NCBI RefSeq assembly: GCF_003943415.1
Contig: NZ_RJPK01000001.1
Location: 62,001 to 126,000 of the forward strand
Direction of reading: 5' to 3'
DNA: 64,000 nucleotides
DNA from: Streptococcus oralis
Lineage (GTDB): Bacteria; Bacillota; Bacilli; Lactobacillales; Streptococcaceae
How positions within the stretch are numbered: the stretch's first letter is position 1; each line of letters begins with the position of its first letter. A program made the translations under genes and the position numbers. Under the pieces are notes generated by a model. The model ran no database searches. It saw only the letters and a program-made list of their open reading frames with translations, and was not told the origin of the DNA. Positions 54,315 to 64,000 of this stretch are shown one piece after another.

Positions 54315-56807
54315 ATGATGAATGCGAGAAATGATCGGTATGTGGTCGTTGATTTAGAGGCGACCAGCACCGGAAGCAAGGCAAAAATTATTCAAGTAGG
54401 TATTGTGGTGATTGAGAATGGTGAAATCATCGATCAGTATGCGACTGATGTCAATCCCCACGAACCCTTGGATTCTCATATCAAAGAATTAACGGGTCTG
54501 ACCGATCGGCGTTTGGCTGCGGCACCAGAGTTTTCTCAGGTGGCCGGAAAAATTTTTGAATTGGTTAAGGACGGTATTTTTGTTGCGCACAATGTACAGT
54601 TTGATGCCAATCTCCTTGCGGAATTTCTCTTTTTTGAAGGATATGAATTGCGCACACCGCGGGTGGATACAGTTGAGCTTGCCCAAGTTTTGTATCCTCA
54701 GTTTGAAAAGTATAACCTAGGTATCCTTTGTCAAGAGTTGGGCATTGAACTAGAACAAGCCCACACTGCCCTGTCTGATGCTCAGGCAACAGCAGAACTC
54801 TTGCTTTACATGCGTCAAAAACTTTTTGAGTTACCAAAAGGGCTCTTAGAAAGCTTGTTAAACCTTGCAGACAACCTTCTCTATGAAAGTTATCTGGTGA
54901 TTGAGGAGGTTTACCAGCAACAATTTCTCCTGGCTTCTCCAGAATTGATAGAACTCCATGGGCTTTTCCTCAAAAAGGAAAGCAAAGCCTTAGTCCCACG
55001 AAAGTTATCCAAAGACTTTGCTAAAAACATTTCTTTATTGGGATTGGAGGAACGTCCGCAACAGTTGGAATTTGCGGAGAAGGTTGAGCACTTATTGGAA
55101 GAACACCAGACTTCTTTTATCCAAGCTCAAACGGGATTGGGTAAGACTTACGGTTATCTCCTCCCAGCTTTGAACTCGGAGAGTCAAGCAGGGATTCTAG
55201 TGAGTGTTCCGACCAAAATTCTTCAAAATCAAATCATGCAAGAAGAAGGTCAGCGCTTAAAAGAGGTCTTCCACCTGGAGATTCATAGTCTCAAGGGTCC
55301 TCAAAATTATTTAAAACTGGATGCCTTTCACCGAGTTCTCCATCGACCGGAGTCCAATCGCCTTTTCACACGCTTTAAAATGCAACTGCTCATCTGGCTA
55401 ACAGAGACAGAGACTGGTGATTTGGACGAAATCGGTCAGCTTTATCGCTACCAGCACTTTCTGCCTGAACTAGTCCACGATGGCAAGCTTTCAAAGAAAA
55501 GTTTATTTGCTACAGAGGATTTTTGGAAACGAGGGCAGGACAAGGCCAAGACCAGTCGTGTTCTTCTGACCAATCATGCCTATCTGGTCACTCGTTTGGA
55601 AGACAATCCAGAGTTTGTCGACAACCGTTTGATGATCTTGGATGAGGCTCAAAAAATGCTGTTAGCTCTTGAAAATCTAGCCCAGCAGGCTTATCGCCTT
55701 GAGGATCTTGTAACTCAAATTGATAAGTCCTTGGAGACAGAGGAAAATTTGGTTCAGAAACGCTTGCTTGAGAGTATTGCTTTTGAATGTCGTTACTCGA
55801 TGGAGCACTATCAGTCAGGTCTGAAGAATGGAAAGTGGTTGAATTCTCTCGAACAGTTGCGCCAACATTTTTCGGAGCTAGCTCTCCCAGAGTATAGAGA
55901 GATTGCAAACTTTTTTACGTCGGACCGTGAATTTTGGCTTGCTCCAGCAGAGAAATCGAGTAAGGATGTCCTGATTTGTTCAAGCAAAAATGGCCGCTTT
56001 ATACTAGCAGACTTATTGCCAAAAGATTGTAGGCTCCTAGGAGTATCTGCCACTCTTGAAATCAGCACTCGGGTTTCCTTAGCAGATTTACTGGGATTTC
56101 CAAATGCTCCACTTGTTAGGCTTGATGTAGCAAAGCAGGAGCAACAAGAAGTCTTTCTAATCGAGGACTTTCCTCTCGTTACAGAAGTTTCGCCTTTTGA
56201 CTATGCTAGTGAAGTGGCTTCTGTCATTCGACGTTTACAAGCCTTTCAAGAACCCTTATTGGTTTTGTTTACCTCAAAAGAGATGTTACTGGCAGTTTCG
56301 GACCTGCTAGACCAACCACATCTAGCTCAGTATAAAAATGGGGAACCAAGCCAACTGAAAAAACGTTTTGAAAAAGGTGAACGCCAGATCTTACTTGGAA
56401 CAGGTAGTTTCTGGGAAGGGGTTGATTTTTCAACCCATCCTTTCGTGATTCAAGTTATTCCGAGATTGCCTTTCCAAAATCCCCAAGAACCCTTAACCAA
56501 AAAATTAAACCAAGAACTGCGTCAAGAAGGGAAAAATCCTTTCTATGATTATCAGTTACCGATGGCGATCATTCGGCTAAAACAAGCCCTTGGTCGTACT
56601 GTTAGACGGCCCAACCAAGGTTCGGTTTCTGTAATCTTAGACAGTCGTGTTGTCAGCAAGCGTTACGGCAAACAAATCGCCCAGACCTTGTCAAAAGAAA
56701 GAATGGTTAGGGTTCTTGCTAGAGAACAGCTAGAGTCTGCAGTAGCTGATTTTCTCCAATCCCGTCGCAATAGAATGAAAGAAAAATCCAAGAAAGAGAA
56801 AAGGTAA
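54315..56807 (+). CDS. dinG: DinG family helicase with N-terminal DnaQ-like 3'-5' exonuclease
   Basis: 830 aa. Exonuclease domain (about 8-165) with VVDLEATST, HNVQFDANLL and HTALSDAQA, giving the DEDDh acidic residues; then an XPD/DinG-like superfamily 2 helicase with Walker A QTGLGKT, Walker B LDEAQ and C-terminal QALGRTVRR (motif VI). The Fe-S cluster cysteines of E. coli DinG are not evident, as in other Firmicute DinG/YpvA proteins. Start 54315 or 54318. Cotranscribed with rodA (5 nt apart). Confidence 0.92.
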   Translation: MMNARNDRYVVVDLEATSTGSKAKIIQVGIVVIENGEIIDQYATDVNPHEPLDSHIKELTGLTDRRLAAAPEFSQVAGKIFELVKDGIFVAHNVQFDANLLAEFLFFEGYELRTPRVDTVELAQVLYPQFEKYNLGILCQELGIELEQAHTALSDAQATAELLLYMRQKLFELPKGLLESLLNLADNLLYESYLVIEEVYQQQFLLASPELIELHGLFLKKESKALVPRKLSKDFAKNISLLGLEERPQQLEFAEKVEHLLEEHQTSFIQAQTGLGKTYGYLLPALNSESQAGILVSVPTKILQNQIMQEEGQRLKEVFHLEIHSLKGPQNYLKLDAFHRVLHRPESNRLFTRFKMQLLIWLTETETGDLDEIGQLYRYQHFLPELVHDGKLSKKSLFATEDFWKRGQDKAKTSRVLLTNHAYLVTRLEDNPEFVDNRLMILDEAQKMLLALENLAQQAYRLEDLVTQIDKSLETEENLVQKRLLESIAFECRYSMEHYQSGLKNGKWLNSLEQLRQHFSELALPEYREIANFFTSDREFWLAPAEKSSKDVLICSSKNGRFILADLLPKDCRLLGVSATLEISTRVSLADLLGFPNAPLVRLDVAKQEQQEVFLIEDFPLVTEVSPFDYASEVASVIRRLQAFQEPLLVLFTSKEMLLAVSDLLDQPHLAQYKNGEPSQLKKRFEKGERQILLGTGSFWEGVDFSTHPFVIQVIPRLPFQNPQEPLTKKLNQELRQEGKNPFYDYQLPMAIIRLKQALGRTVRRPNQGSVSVILDSRVVSKRYGKQIAQTLSKERMVRVLAREQLESAVADFLQSRRNRMKEKSKKEKR

Positions 56808-56812
56808 AAAAT

Positions 56813-58036
56813 ATGAAACGTTCCTTCGACTCTCGAGTCGACTATAGTCTTCTTCTACCAGTATTTTGTCTACTGGTGATTGGAGTAGTGGCTATTTATA
56901 TAGCAGTTAGCCATGACTATCCCAATAATGTACTTCCAATTCTAGGTCAGCAAATCGCCTGGATTGCTTTAGGGCTTGTCATTGGCTTTGTCGTCATGTT
57001 CTTCAATACTGAGTTTTTATGGAAGGTGACTCCTTATCTCTATGGTCTAGGGCTAGCTTTGATGGTCCTACCTCTTGTTTTCTACAATCCAAATCTTGTA
57101 GCGTCAACAGGTGCTAAAAACTGGGTGTCTATCGGGGGAACCACGCTCTTTCAACCATCTGAGTTCATGAAGATTTCCTACATCTTGATATTGGCTCGAG
57201 TCATTGTACAATTCACTCAAAAACACAAGGAATGGCGACGGACTATTCCCTTGGATTTCCTATTGATTGGTTGGATGATTGCCTTTACCATCCCAGTCTT
57301 GATCCTTCTAGCCCTACAAAGTGACTTGGGGACTGCCTTGGTCTTCGTAGCTATTTTTGCAGGCATGGTCCTCCTTTCAGGTGTTTCGTGGAAGATTATC
57401 ATTCCTGTTTTTGCGACAGGAGTGACTGCAGTTGTAGGCTTCATGGCCATCTTTATAAGTAAGGATGGACGTGCCTTCTTGCATCAGATTGGGATGCCGA
57501 CTTACCAGATTAACCGTATTTTGGCTTGGCTCAATCCCTTTGACTTCGCGCAAACAACGACTTATCAACAGGCGCAGGGGCAAATTGCGATTGGAAGTGG
57601 TGGCTTGTTTGGACAAGGTTTCAATGTGTCCAATCTCCTCATTCCAGTACGTGAAAGTGATATGATTTTCACAGTGATTGCTGAAGATTTTGGCTTCATT
57701 GGTTCAGTCTTTGTCATTGCTTTGTACTTGCTTCTTATCTATCGTATGTTGAAGATTACGCTCAGATCAAATAACCAGTTCTATACTTATATTTCAACTG
57801 GCTTTATCATGATGTTGCTCTTCCATATCTTTGAAAATATCGGTGCCGTAACAGGCTTACTTCCTTTGACAGGGATTCCCTTGCCATTCATTTCGCAAGG
57901 TGGATCCGCAATTATTAGTAACCTCATCGGTGTCGGTCTCCTCTTGTCTATGAGTTACCAGACCAATCTAGCTGAAGAAAAGAGTGGAAAAGTTCCATTC
58001 AAACGAAAGAAAGTCGTTCTAAAACAAATCAAATAA
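56813..58036 (+). CDS. rodA: SEDS peptidoglycan glycosyltransferase RodA
   Basis: 407 aa with about ten membrane helices. The large extracellular loop, RESDMIFTVIAEDFGFIG and GIPLPFISQGGSA are SEDS-family signatures. RodA polymerises lipid II for peripheral (elongation) synthesis with a class B PBP (PBP2b in pneumococcus). The dinG-rodA-DJ-1-HAD-gyrB order matches my recollection of pneumococcus. Confidence 0.93.
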   Translation: MKRSFDSRVDYSLLLPVFCLLVIGVVAIYIAVSHDYPNNVLPILGQQIAWIALGLVIGFVVMFFNTEFLWKVTPYLYGLGLALMVLPLVFYNPNLVASTGAKNWVSIGGTTLFQPSEFMKISYILILARVIVQFTQKHKEWRRTIPLDFLLIGWMIAFTIPVLILLALQSDLGTALVFVAIFAGMVLLSGVSWKIIIPVFATGVTAVVGFMAIFISKDGRAFLHQIGMPTYQINRILAWLNPFDFAQTTTYQQAQGQIAIGSGGLFGQGFNVSNLLIPVRESDMIFTVIAEDFGFIGSVFVIALYLLLIYRMLKITLRSNNQFYTYISTGFIMMLLFHIFENIGAVTGLLPLTGIPLPFISQGGSAIISNLIGVGLLLSMSYQTNLAEEKSGKVPFKRKKVVLKQIK

Positions 58037-58046
58037 GGAGGCCACT

Positions 58047-58601
58047 ATGGCAAAAGTTGCAGTTATCTTAGCTCAGGGTTTTGAAGAAATCGAAGCCTTG
58101 ACAGTAGTAGATGTTTTGCGTCGAGCAAACATTTCCTGTGATATGGTGGGATTTGAAGAGCAGGTGACAGGTTCACATGGCATTCAGGTAAAAGCTGATC
58201 GTGTCTTTGATGGCGATTTGTCCGACTATGACTTGGTAGTTCTTCCAGGTGGCATGCCAGGCTCAGCTCACCTACGGGATAATCCAGCCCTCATTTCTGA
58301 GATTAAAGCCTTTGACCAAGCTGGAAAGAAAATTGCAGCTATCTGTGCAGCTCCAATCGCCCTCCATCAAGCAGGTGTCCTGAAAGACAAGCGCTTCACC
58401 TGTTATGACGGTGTTCAGGAGAACATCAGTGATGGAATTTACCGAAAGGAAACAGTAGTTGTGGATGGTAATCTAACAACTAGCCGAGGACCGTCAACTG
58501 CCCTTGCCTTCGCCTATGAATTAGTGGAGCAACTGGGAGGAGATGCAGAAAGTTTACGAGTCGGCATGCTCTATCGGGATGTCTTTGAAAATCAACAGTA
58601 A
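58047..58601 (+). CDS. DJ-1/PfpI family protein (YajL/ThiJ-like)
   Basis: 184 aa. Nucleophile-elbow Cys100 in AAICAAPIAL and the conserved Glu in QGFEEIEA near residue 15 are intact. Members act as glyoxalase/deglycase-like or chaperone proteins; the role is debated. AAGGAGGCC precedes the ATG; probably cotranscribed with rodA and closed by a terminator. Confidence 0.9.
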   Translation: MAKVAVILAQGFEEIEALTVVDVLRRANISCDMVGFEEQVTGSHGIQVKADRVFDGDLSDYDLVVLPGGMPGSAHLRDNPALISEIKAFDQAGKKIAAICAAPIALHQAGVLKDKRFTCYDGVQENISDGIYRKETVVVDGNLTTSRGPSTALAFAYELVEQLGGDAESLRVGMLYRDVFENQQ

Positions 58602-58625
58602 AACGAGAGTTAAACTCTCGTTTTT
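58601..58625 (+). terminator. Terminator after the DJ-1-like gene
   Basis: 10-bp stem AAACGAGAGT / ACTCTCGTTT, loop TAA, T-run. Confidence 0.9.
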
Positions 58626-58648
58626 GCTTGGAAAAATCTAGGAAATCA

Positions 58649-58677
58649 TCGCTTTTTTCATAAAAAAATGGTATAAT
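58649..58677 (+). promoter_or_regulatory. Promoter of the HAD-like gene (predicts a leaderless mRNA)
   Basis: TCGCTT, 17-nt spacer, TG-G-TATAAT (58672-58677). An in-frame ATG at 58676 overlaps the -10 box and so cannot be used from this promoter; ATG 58685 is 8 nt after it. Confidence 0.6.
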
Positions 58678-58684
58678 GAAGGGT

Positions 58685-61208
<2,524 letters not shown>

Positions 61209-61244
61209 AAAATGTGGGAAATAGTTCCCATGACCTAAAAAATA

Positions 61245-61253
61245 TGATATAAT
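61245..61253 (+). promoter_or_regulatory. Extended -10 promoter of ezrA
   Basis: TG-A-TATAAT; the preceding hairpin GTGGGAA / TTCCCAT (61214-61231) has no T-run, so some read-through from gyrB is likely. Confidence 0.6.
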
Positions 61254-61288
61254 CAATACGATTGTTTCTAGTATAAAAGGAGTTTGAT

Positions 61289-63016
61289 ATGTCTAATGGA
61301 CAACTAATTTATCTAATGGTTGCGATTGCAGTCATTTTGATTCTAGCTTATGTAGCGGCAATCTTCCTACGTAAGCGTAATGTAAGTAGATTGACGGCCC
61401 TTGAGGAAAGAAAAGAAGAACTCTACAACCTTCCTGTAAATGATGAGGTTGAAGCGGTTAAAAACATGCATTTGATTGGTCAAAGTCAGGTGACCTTCCG
61501 TGAATGGAACCAAAAATGGGTTGATTTATCCCTTAACTCATTTGCTGATATTGAAAATAACCTGTTTGAGGCTGAAGGGTATAATAATTCTTTTCGCTTT
61601 TTCAAAGCGACTCACCAAATCGATCAAATCGAAAGTCAAATTGATTTAATTGAAGAAGACATTGCGGCGATTCGTAATGCGCTTTCAGAGCTTGAAAAAC
61701 AAGAGTCTAAGAATAGCGGACGTGTTCTGCATGCTTTGGACTTATTTGAAAATCTGCAACATACCGTAGCAGAAAATTCAGAACAGTATGGTAAAGCCCT
61801 TCCTGAAATTGAGAAACAATTAGAAAATATCCAGTCAGAGTTCTCTCAATTTGTAACCTTGAACTCTTCAGGTGACCCAGTTGAAGCTGCAGCAATTCTT
61901 GATTCAACTGAAAATCATATTCTCGCTTTGACACATATCGTTGATCGTGTTCCATCTCTCGTGAAGACTTTGTCAACAGAACTTCCAGAACAATTGGAAG
62001 ATTTGGAGGAAGGCTACCGTAAACTCTTGGATGCTAATTATCACTTCACTGAAACGGACATCGAGTCACGCTTCCAACTTTTACATGAATCCTTGAAAAA
62101 TAATCAAGAAAACATCCGCCAGTTGGAATTGGATAATGCAGAGTATGAAAATACACAAATCCAAGAAGAGATTAATGCGCTCTACGATATCTTCACGCGT
62201 GAAATAGCTGCCCAAAAAGTCGTTGAAAGTCTCCTTTCAACACTTCCAACCTACCTCAATCACTTGAAAGAAAATAATCAGGTTTTGGTTCAAGACCTTG
62301 AACGCTTGAATAAAACCTATCTTCTCCCAGAAAGTGATGGGAACCATGTCCGCCGTCTTCAAGCTGAATTGTCAGGGCTTGATACAGCGATCACAGAGGC
62401 AACTGAAGATCAGACAGAACCTACTCAAGCTTACTCTATTTTAGAGGAGCAGTTTAATTCACTTCAAAGTAATCTAAAAGACATTGAAGACGAACAAGTT
62501 TCTGTTAGTGAACGCCTAGCCCAAATCGAAAAAGACGACATCAATGCTCGTCAGAAAGCCAATGTCTATGTGAATCGCTTACATACTATCAAACGTTACA
62601 TGGAGAAGAGAAACTTGCCGGGTATTCCTCAAAGTTTCTTGAAACTTTTCTTCACTGCAAGCCATAACACAGAAGATCTGATGGCAGAGTTAGAACAAGC
62701 ACAAGTTAATATTGAATCAGTTAAACGAATTCTTGAAATTGCGACCCATGACATGGAGGCTCTTGAAACAGAAACCTACAATATTGTTCAATACGCGACC
62801 TTGACGGAGCAACTCTTACAGTATTCAAATCGTTACCGTTCATTTGATGAGCGTATCCAGCAAGCTTTCAATGAAGCACTTGAAATTTTTGAAAAAGAAT
62901 TTGACTACAAGGCATCATTTGAGAAGATTTCTCAGGCCTTGGAAGTTGCAGAACCAGGAGTCACAAATCGCTTTGTTTCTTCTTATGAAAAAACACGTGA
63001 AGCGATTCGCTTCTAA
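61289..63016 (+). CDS. ezrA: Septation ring formation regulator EzrA
   Basis: 575 aa. One N-terminal transmembrane helix (about 5-27), then a spectrin-like series of coiled coils and the C-terminal EKTREAIRF end. EzrA binds FtsZ and membrane division proteins and coordinates septal and peripheral wall growth in cocci. AAAAGGAGTTTGAT precedes the ATG. Confidence 0.95.
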   Translation: MSNGQLIYLMVAIAVILILAYVAAIFLRKRNVSRLTALEERKEELYNLPVNDEVEAVKNMHLIGQSQVTFREWNQKWVDLSLNSFADIENNLFEAEGYNNSFRFFKATHQIDQIESQIDLIEEDIAAIRNALSELEKQESKNSGRVLHALDLFENLQHTVAENSEQYGKALPEIEKQLENIQSEFSQFVTLNSSGDPVEAAAILDSTENHILALTHIVDRVPSLVKTLSTELPEQLEDLEEGYRKLLDANYHFTETDIESRFQLLHESLKNNQENIRQLELDNAEYENTQIQEEINALYDIFTREIAAQKVVESLLSTLPTYLNHLKENNQVLVQDLERLNKTYLLPESDGNHVRRLQAELSGLDTAITEATEDQTEPTQAYSILEEQFNSLQSNLKDIEDEQVSVSERLAQIEKDDINARQKANVYVNRLHTIKRYMEKRNLPGIPQSFLKLFFTASHNTEDLMAELEQAQVNIESVKRILEIATHDMEALETETYNIVQYATLTEQLLQYSNRYRSFDERIQQAFNEALEIFEKEFDYKASFEKISQALEVAEPGVTNRFVSSYEKTREAIRF

Positions 63017-63022
63017 TACCTG

Positions 63023-63050
63023 AAAAGCCTAGATCATCTAGGCTTTTTAT
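63023..63050 (+). terminator. Terminator after ezrA
   Basis: 11-bp stem AAAAGCCTAGA / TCTAGGCTTTT, loop TCA, T. Confidence 0.92.
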
Positions 63051-63086
63051 TATTTCTTTCAAAAATAGAAGAATATCGATTTATCA

Positions 63087-63115
63087 TTGAAATTACAGTT
63101 CTGATTTGATATGAT
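63087..63115 (+). promoter_or_regulatory. pgdA promoter (predicts a leaderless mRNA)
   Basis: TTGAAA (63087-63092), 17-nt spacer, TG-A-TATGAT (63110-63115). ATG 63122 is 7 nt after the -10 box; the GGAGG between them would not be in the message. Confidence 0.7.
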
Positions 63116-63121
63116 GGAGGT

Positions 63122-64000
63122 ATGAAGAAAAATAGAGAGAAGCGTGTTTCCCACGATAAAAAGAAAAATGTATTACTGGTTTTAGTAGGTATTTTAAGTC
63201 TTGCTATGATCTGCCTAGGTAGCATGATTGGTTACAAGATTTTGCAGAAACAGTCCTATGAACAAAAAATTGAAACCTTAAAAAATGAAAAAGATCAACA
63301 GTTCAACGCAGGTAGTCATAAAGACCATTTCCGAAAAGGTCAAGCCGAAGTGATTGTCTACTACCCTCTTCAAGGAGAGGAAGTCATTGCATCTGTTAGA
63401 GAAAAGATCAACCAGGATATCAAAGAAAAGCTAGAAGATAAAGAGGATTTGGTTTTTTATTATACGGAGCAGTTGGATCCCGTCCTAAAGGGAGTTGTGG
63501 CTCGTAATATTAGTAAGCAAGTTTACGATTTGTCTGCAGCAAAGGTTGAAGAAAAAGAAAAAACGTCTTTAGGAAAAGTTTTCTTGACTGAAGATGGGAA
63601 AACTTTTGATCTGAGTAAACTTTTCAAGGATGCTAGCAAGGCTAAGGAACTCCTGCTGAGTCAAATCAAGTCAACACTAGAAGATAAGAAACTTGACCAG
63701 ACAAAAATGGATCAGGTTCTAAAAAACTTCACAGACCAAGATTTGTCGTCATGGAGCTTTGATTATAAAGATAGTCAACTCATCCTTTATCCTGCTGACC
63801 AAGTGGAGACTCTGGAGGAAATTGCTTTACCAATATCCAGTTTCTTTGATGTTATTGAGTCATCCTATCTGCTTGAGAAAGATGCTGAACTTTACCAGGC
63901 TTACTTTGCTCAGAAAAATAAAAAAGTTGTAGCCTTGACCTTTGATGATGGTCCAAATCCATCTACAACTACCCAGGCTTTGGATACATTAGCTAAGTAC
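63122..64000 (+). CDS. pgdA: Peptidoglycan N-acetylglucosamine deacetylase PgdA (partial, cut by window end)
   Basis: The first 293 codons are present. A basic N-terminus, one membrane helix (about 17-40), an extracellular N-terminal/middle region, and the start of the NodB deacetylase domain ([14 protein letters not shown] near 275-288, with the catalytic Asp). PgdA removes acetyl groups from GlcNAc in peptidoglycan and gives lysozyme resistance in pneumococcus. The catalytic domain continues beyond 64000. Confidence 0.9.
   Translation, partial: MKKNREKRVSHDKKKNVLLVLVGILSLAMICLGSMIGYKILQKQSYEQKIETLKNEKDQQFNAGSHKDHFRKGQAEVIVYYPLQGEEVIASVREKINQDIKEKLEDKEDLVFYYTEQLDPVLKGVVARNISKQVYDLSAAKVEEKEKTSLGKVFLTEDGKTFDLSKLFKDASKAKELLLSQIKSTLEDKKLDQTKMDQVLKNFTDQDLSSWSFDYKDSQLILYPADQVETLEEIALPISSFFDVIESSYLLEKDAELYQAYFAQKNKKVVALTFDDGPNPSTTTQALDTLAKY

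Overview
The window is chromosomal DNA from a mitis-group Streptococcus (S. mitis / S. oralis / S. infantis type, close to S. pneumoniae). The evidence is the gene content and order: ATPase-trmK-nif3-galE; cmk; folA-clpX-ysxC; rapZ-yvcK-whiA; cdaA-cdaR-glmM; dapB-cca-uup; a CDF exporter divergent from a riboswitch-controlled P-type ATPase; aspC-asnS; metK; clpE; folD; dinG-rodA-gyrB-ezrA; pgdA. It also shows the extended -10 (TGnTATAAT) promoters typical of streptococci and a YSIRK/LPXTG surface protein. Gene order against pneumococcus is recalled from memory, not searched. No rRNA, tRNA or CRISPR array was seen.

1-14640: P-type ATPase; trmK/nif3/FAD-oxidoreductase; galE with a polyprenyl-phosphate-type glycosyltransferase; a ferredoxin on the minus strand; a LysM membrane protein; cmk; folA, a 56-aa membrane protein missed by length cut-offs, clpX, ysxC and ridA; rapZ-yvcK-whiA ending in a bidirectional terminator. 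14640-25150: ferredoxin-NADP reductase (minus); cdaA-cdaR-glmM (c-di-AMP synthesis and its regulator, plus cell-wall precursor synthesis); DUF1149-degV-dapB-cca-uup; the CDF exporter (minus). 25245-35075: a yybP-ykoY Mn2+ riboswitch before a Ca2+/Mn2+ ATPase, then def-like, a membrane protein, yaaA, an FMN reductase (minus), a DUF5590 protein, aspC and asnS.

35075-43890: a frameshifted IS30-family element lies between asnS and metK. metK has an SMK (SAM-III) riboswitch leader in which part of the core is duplicated around a structured insert. Then DUF1827, Nudix and clpE (CtsR operator) on the minus strand, a YkuJ-like gene (minus), tfoX-like, folD and a HAD phosphatase.

43890-54300 is the accessory part. 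A 7.3-kb LPXTG-anchored beta-galactosidase gene (bgaA-like, GH2, with a variable 51-bp repeat) sits between two near-identical copies of a 273-codon gene of unknown function, the second preceded by what looks like an IS3-type insertion-sequence end. The unknown protein has local resemblance to the ADP-ribosyltransferase fold; that is a hypothesis only. 53267-64000: nnrD, dinG, rodA, a DJ-1-like protein, a HAD-like protein lacking the second catalytic Asp, gyrB, ezrA and the first part of pgdA, cut by the window end.

A theme across the window: at least seven genes have their start codon 6-8 nt after a good -10 box, so they are predicted to be leaderless mRNAs.
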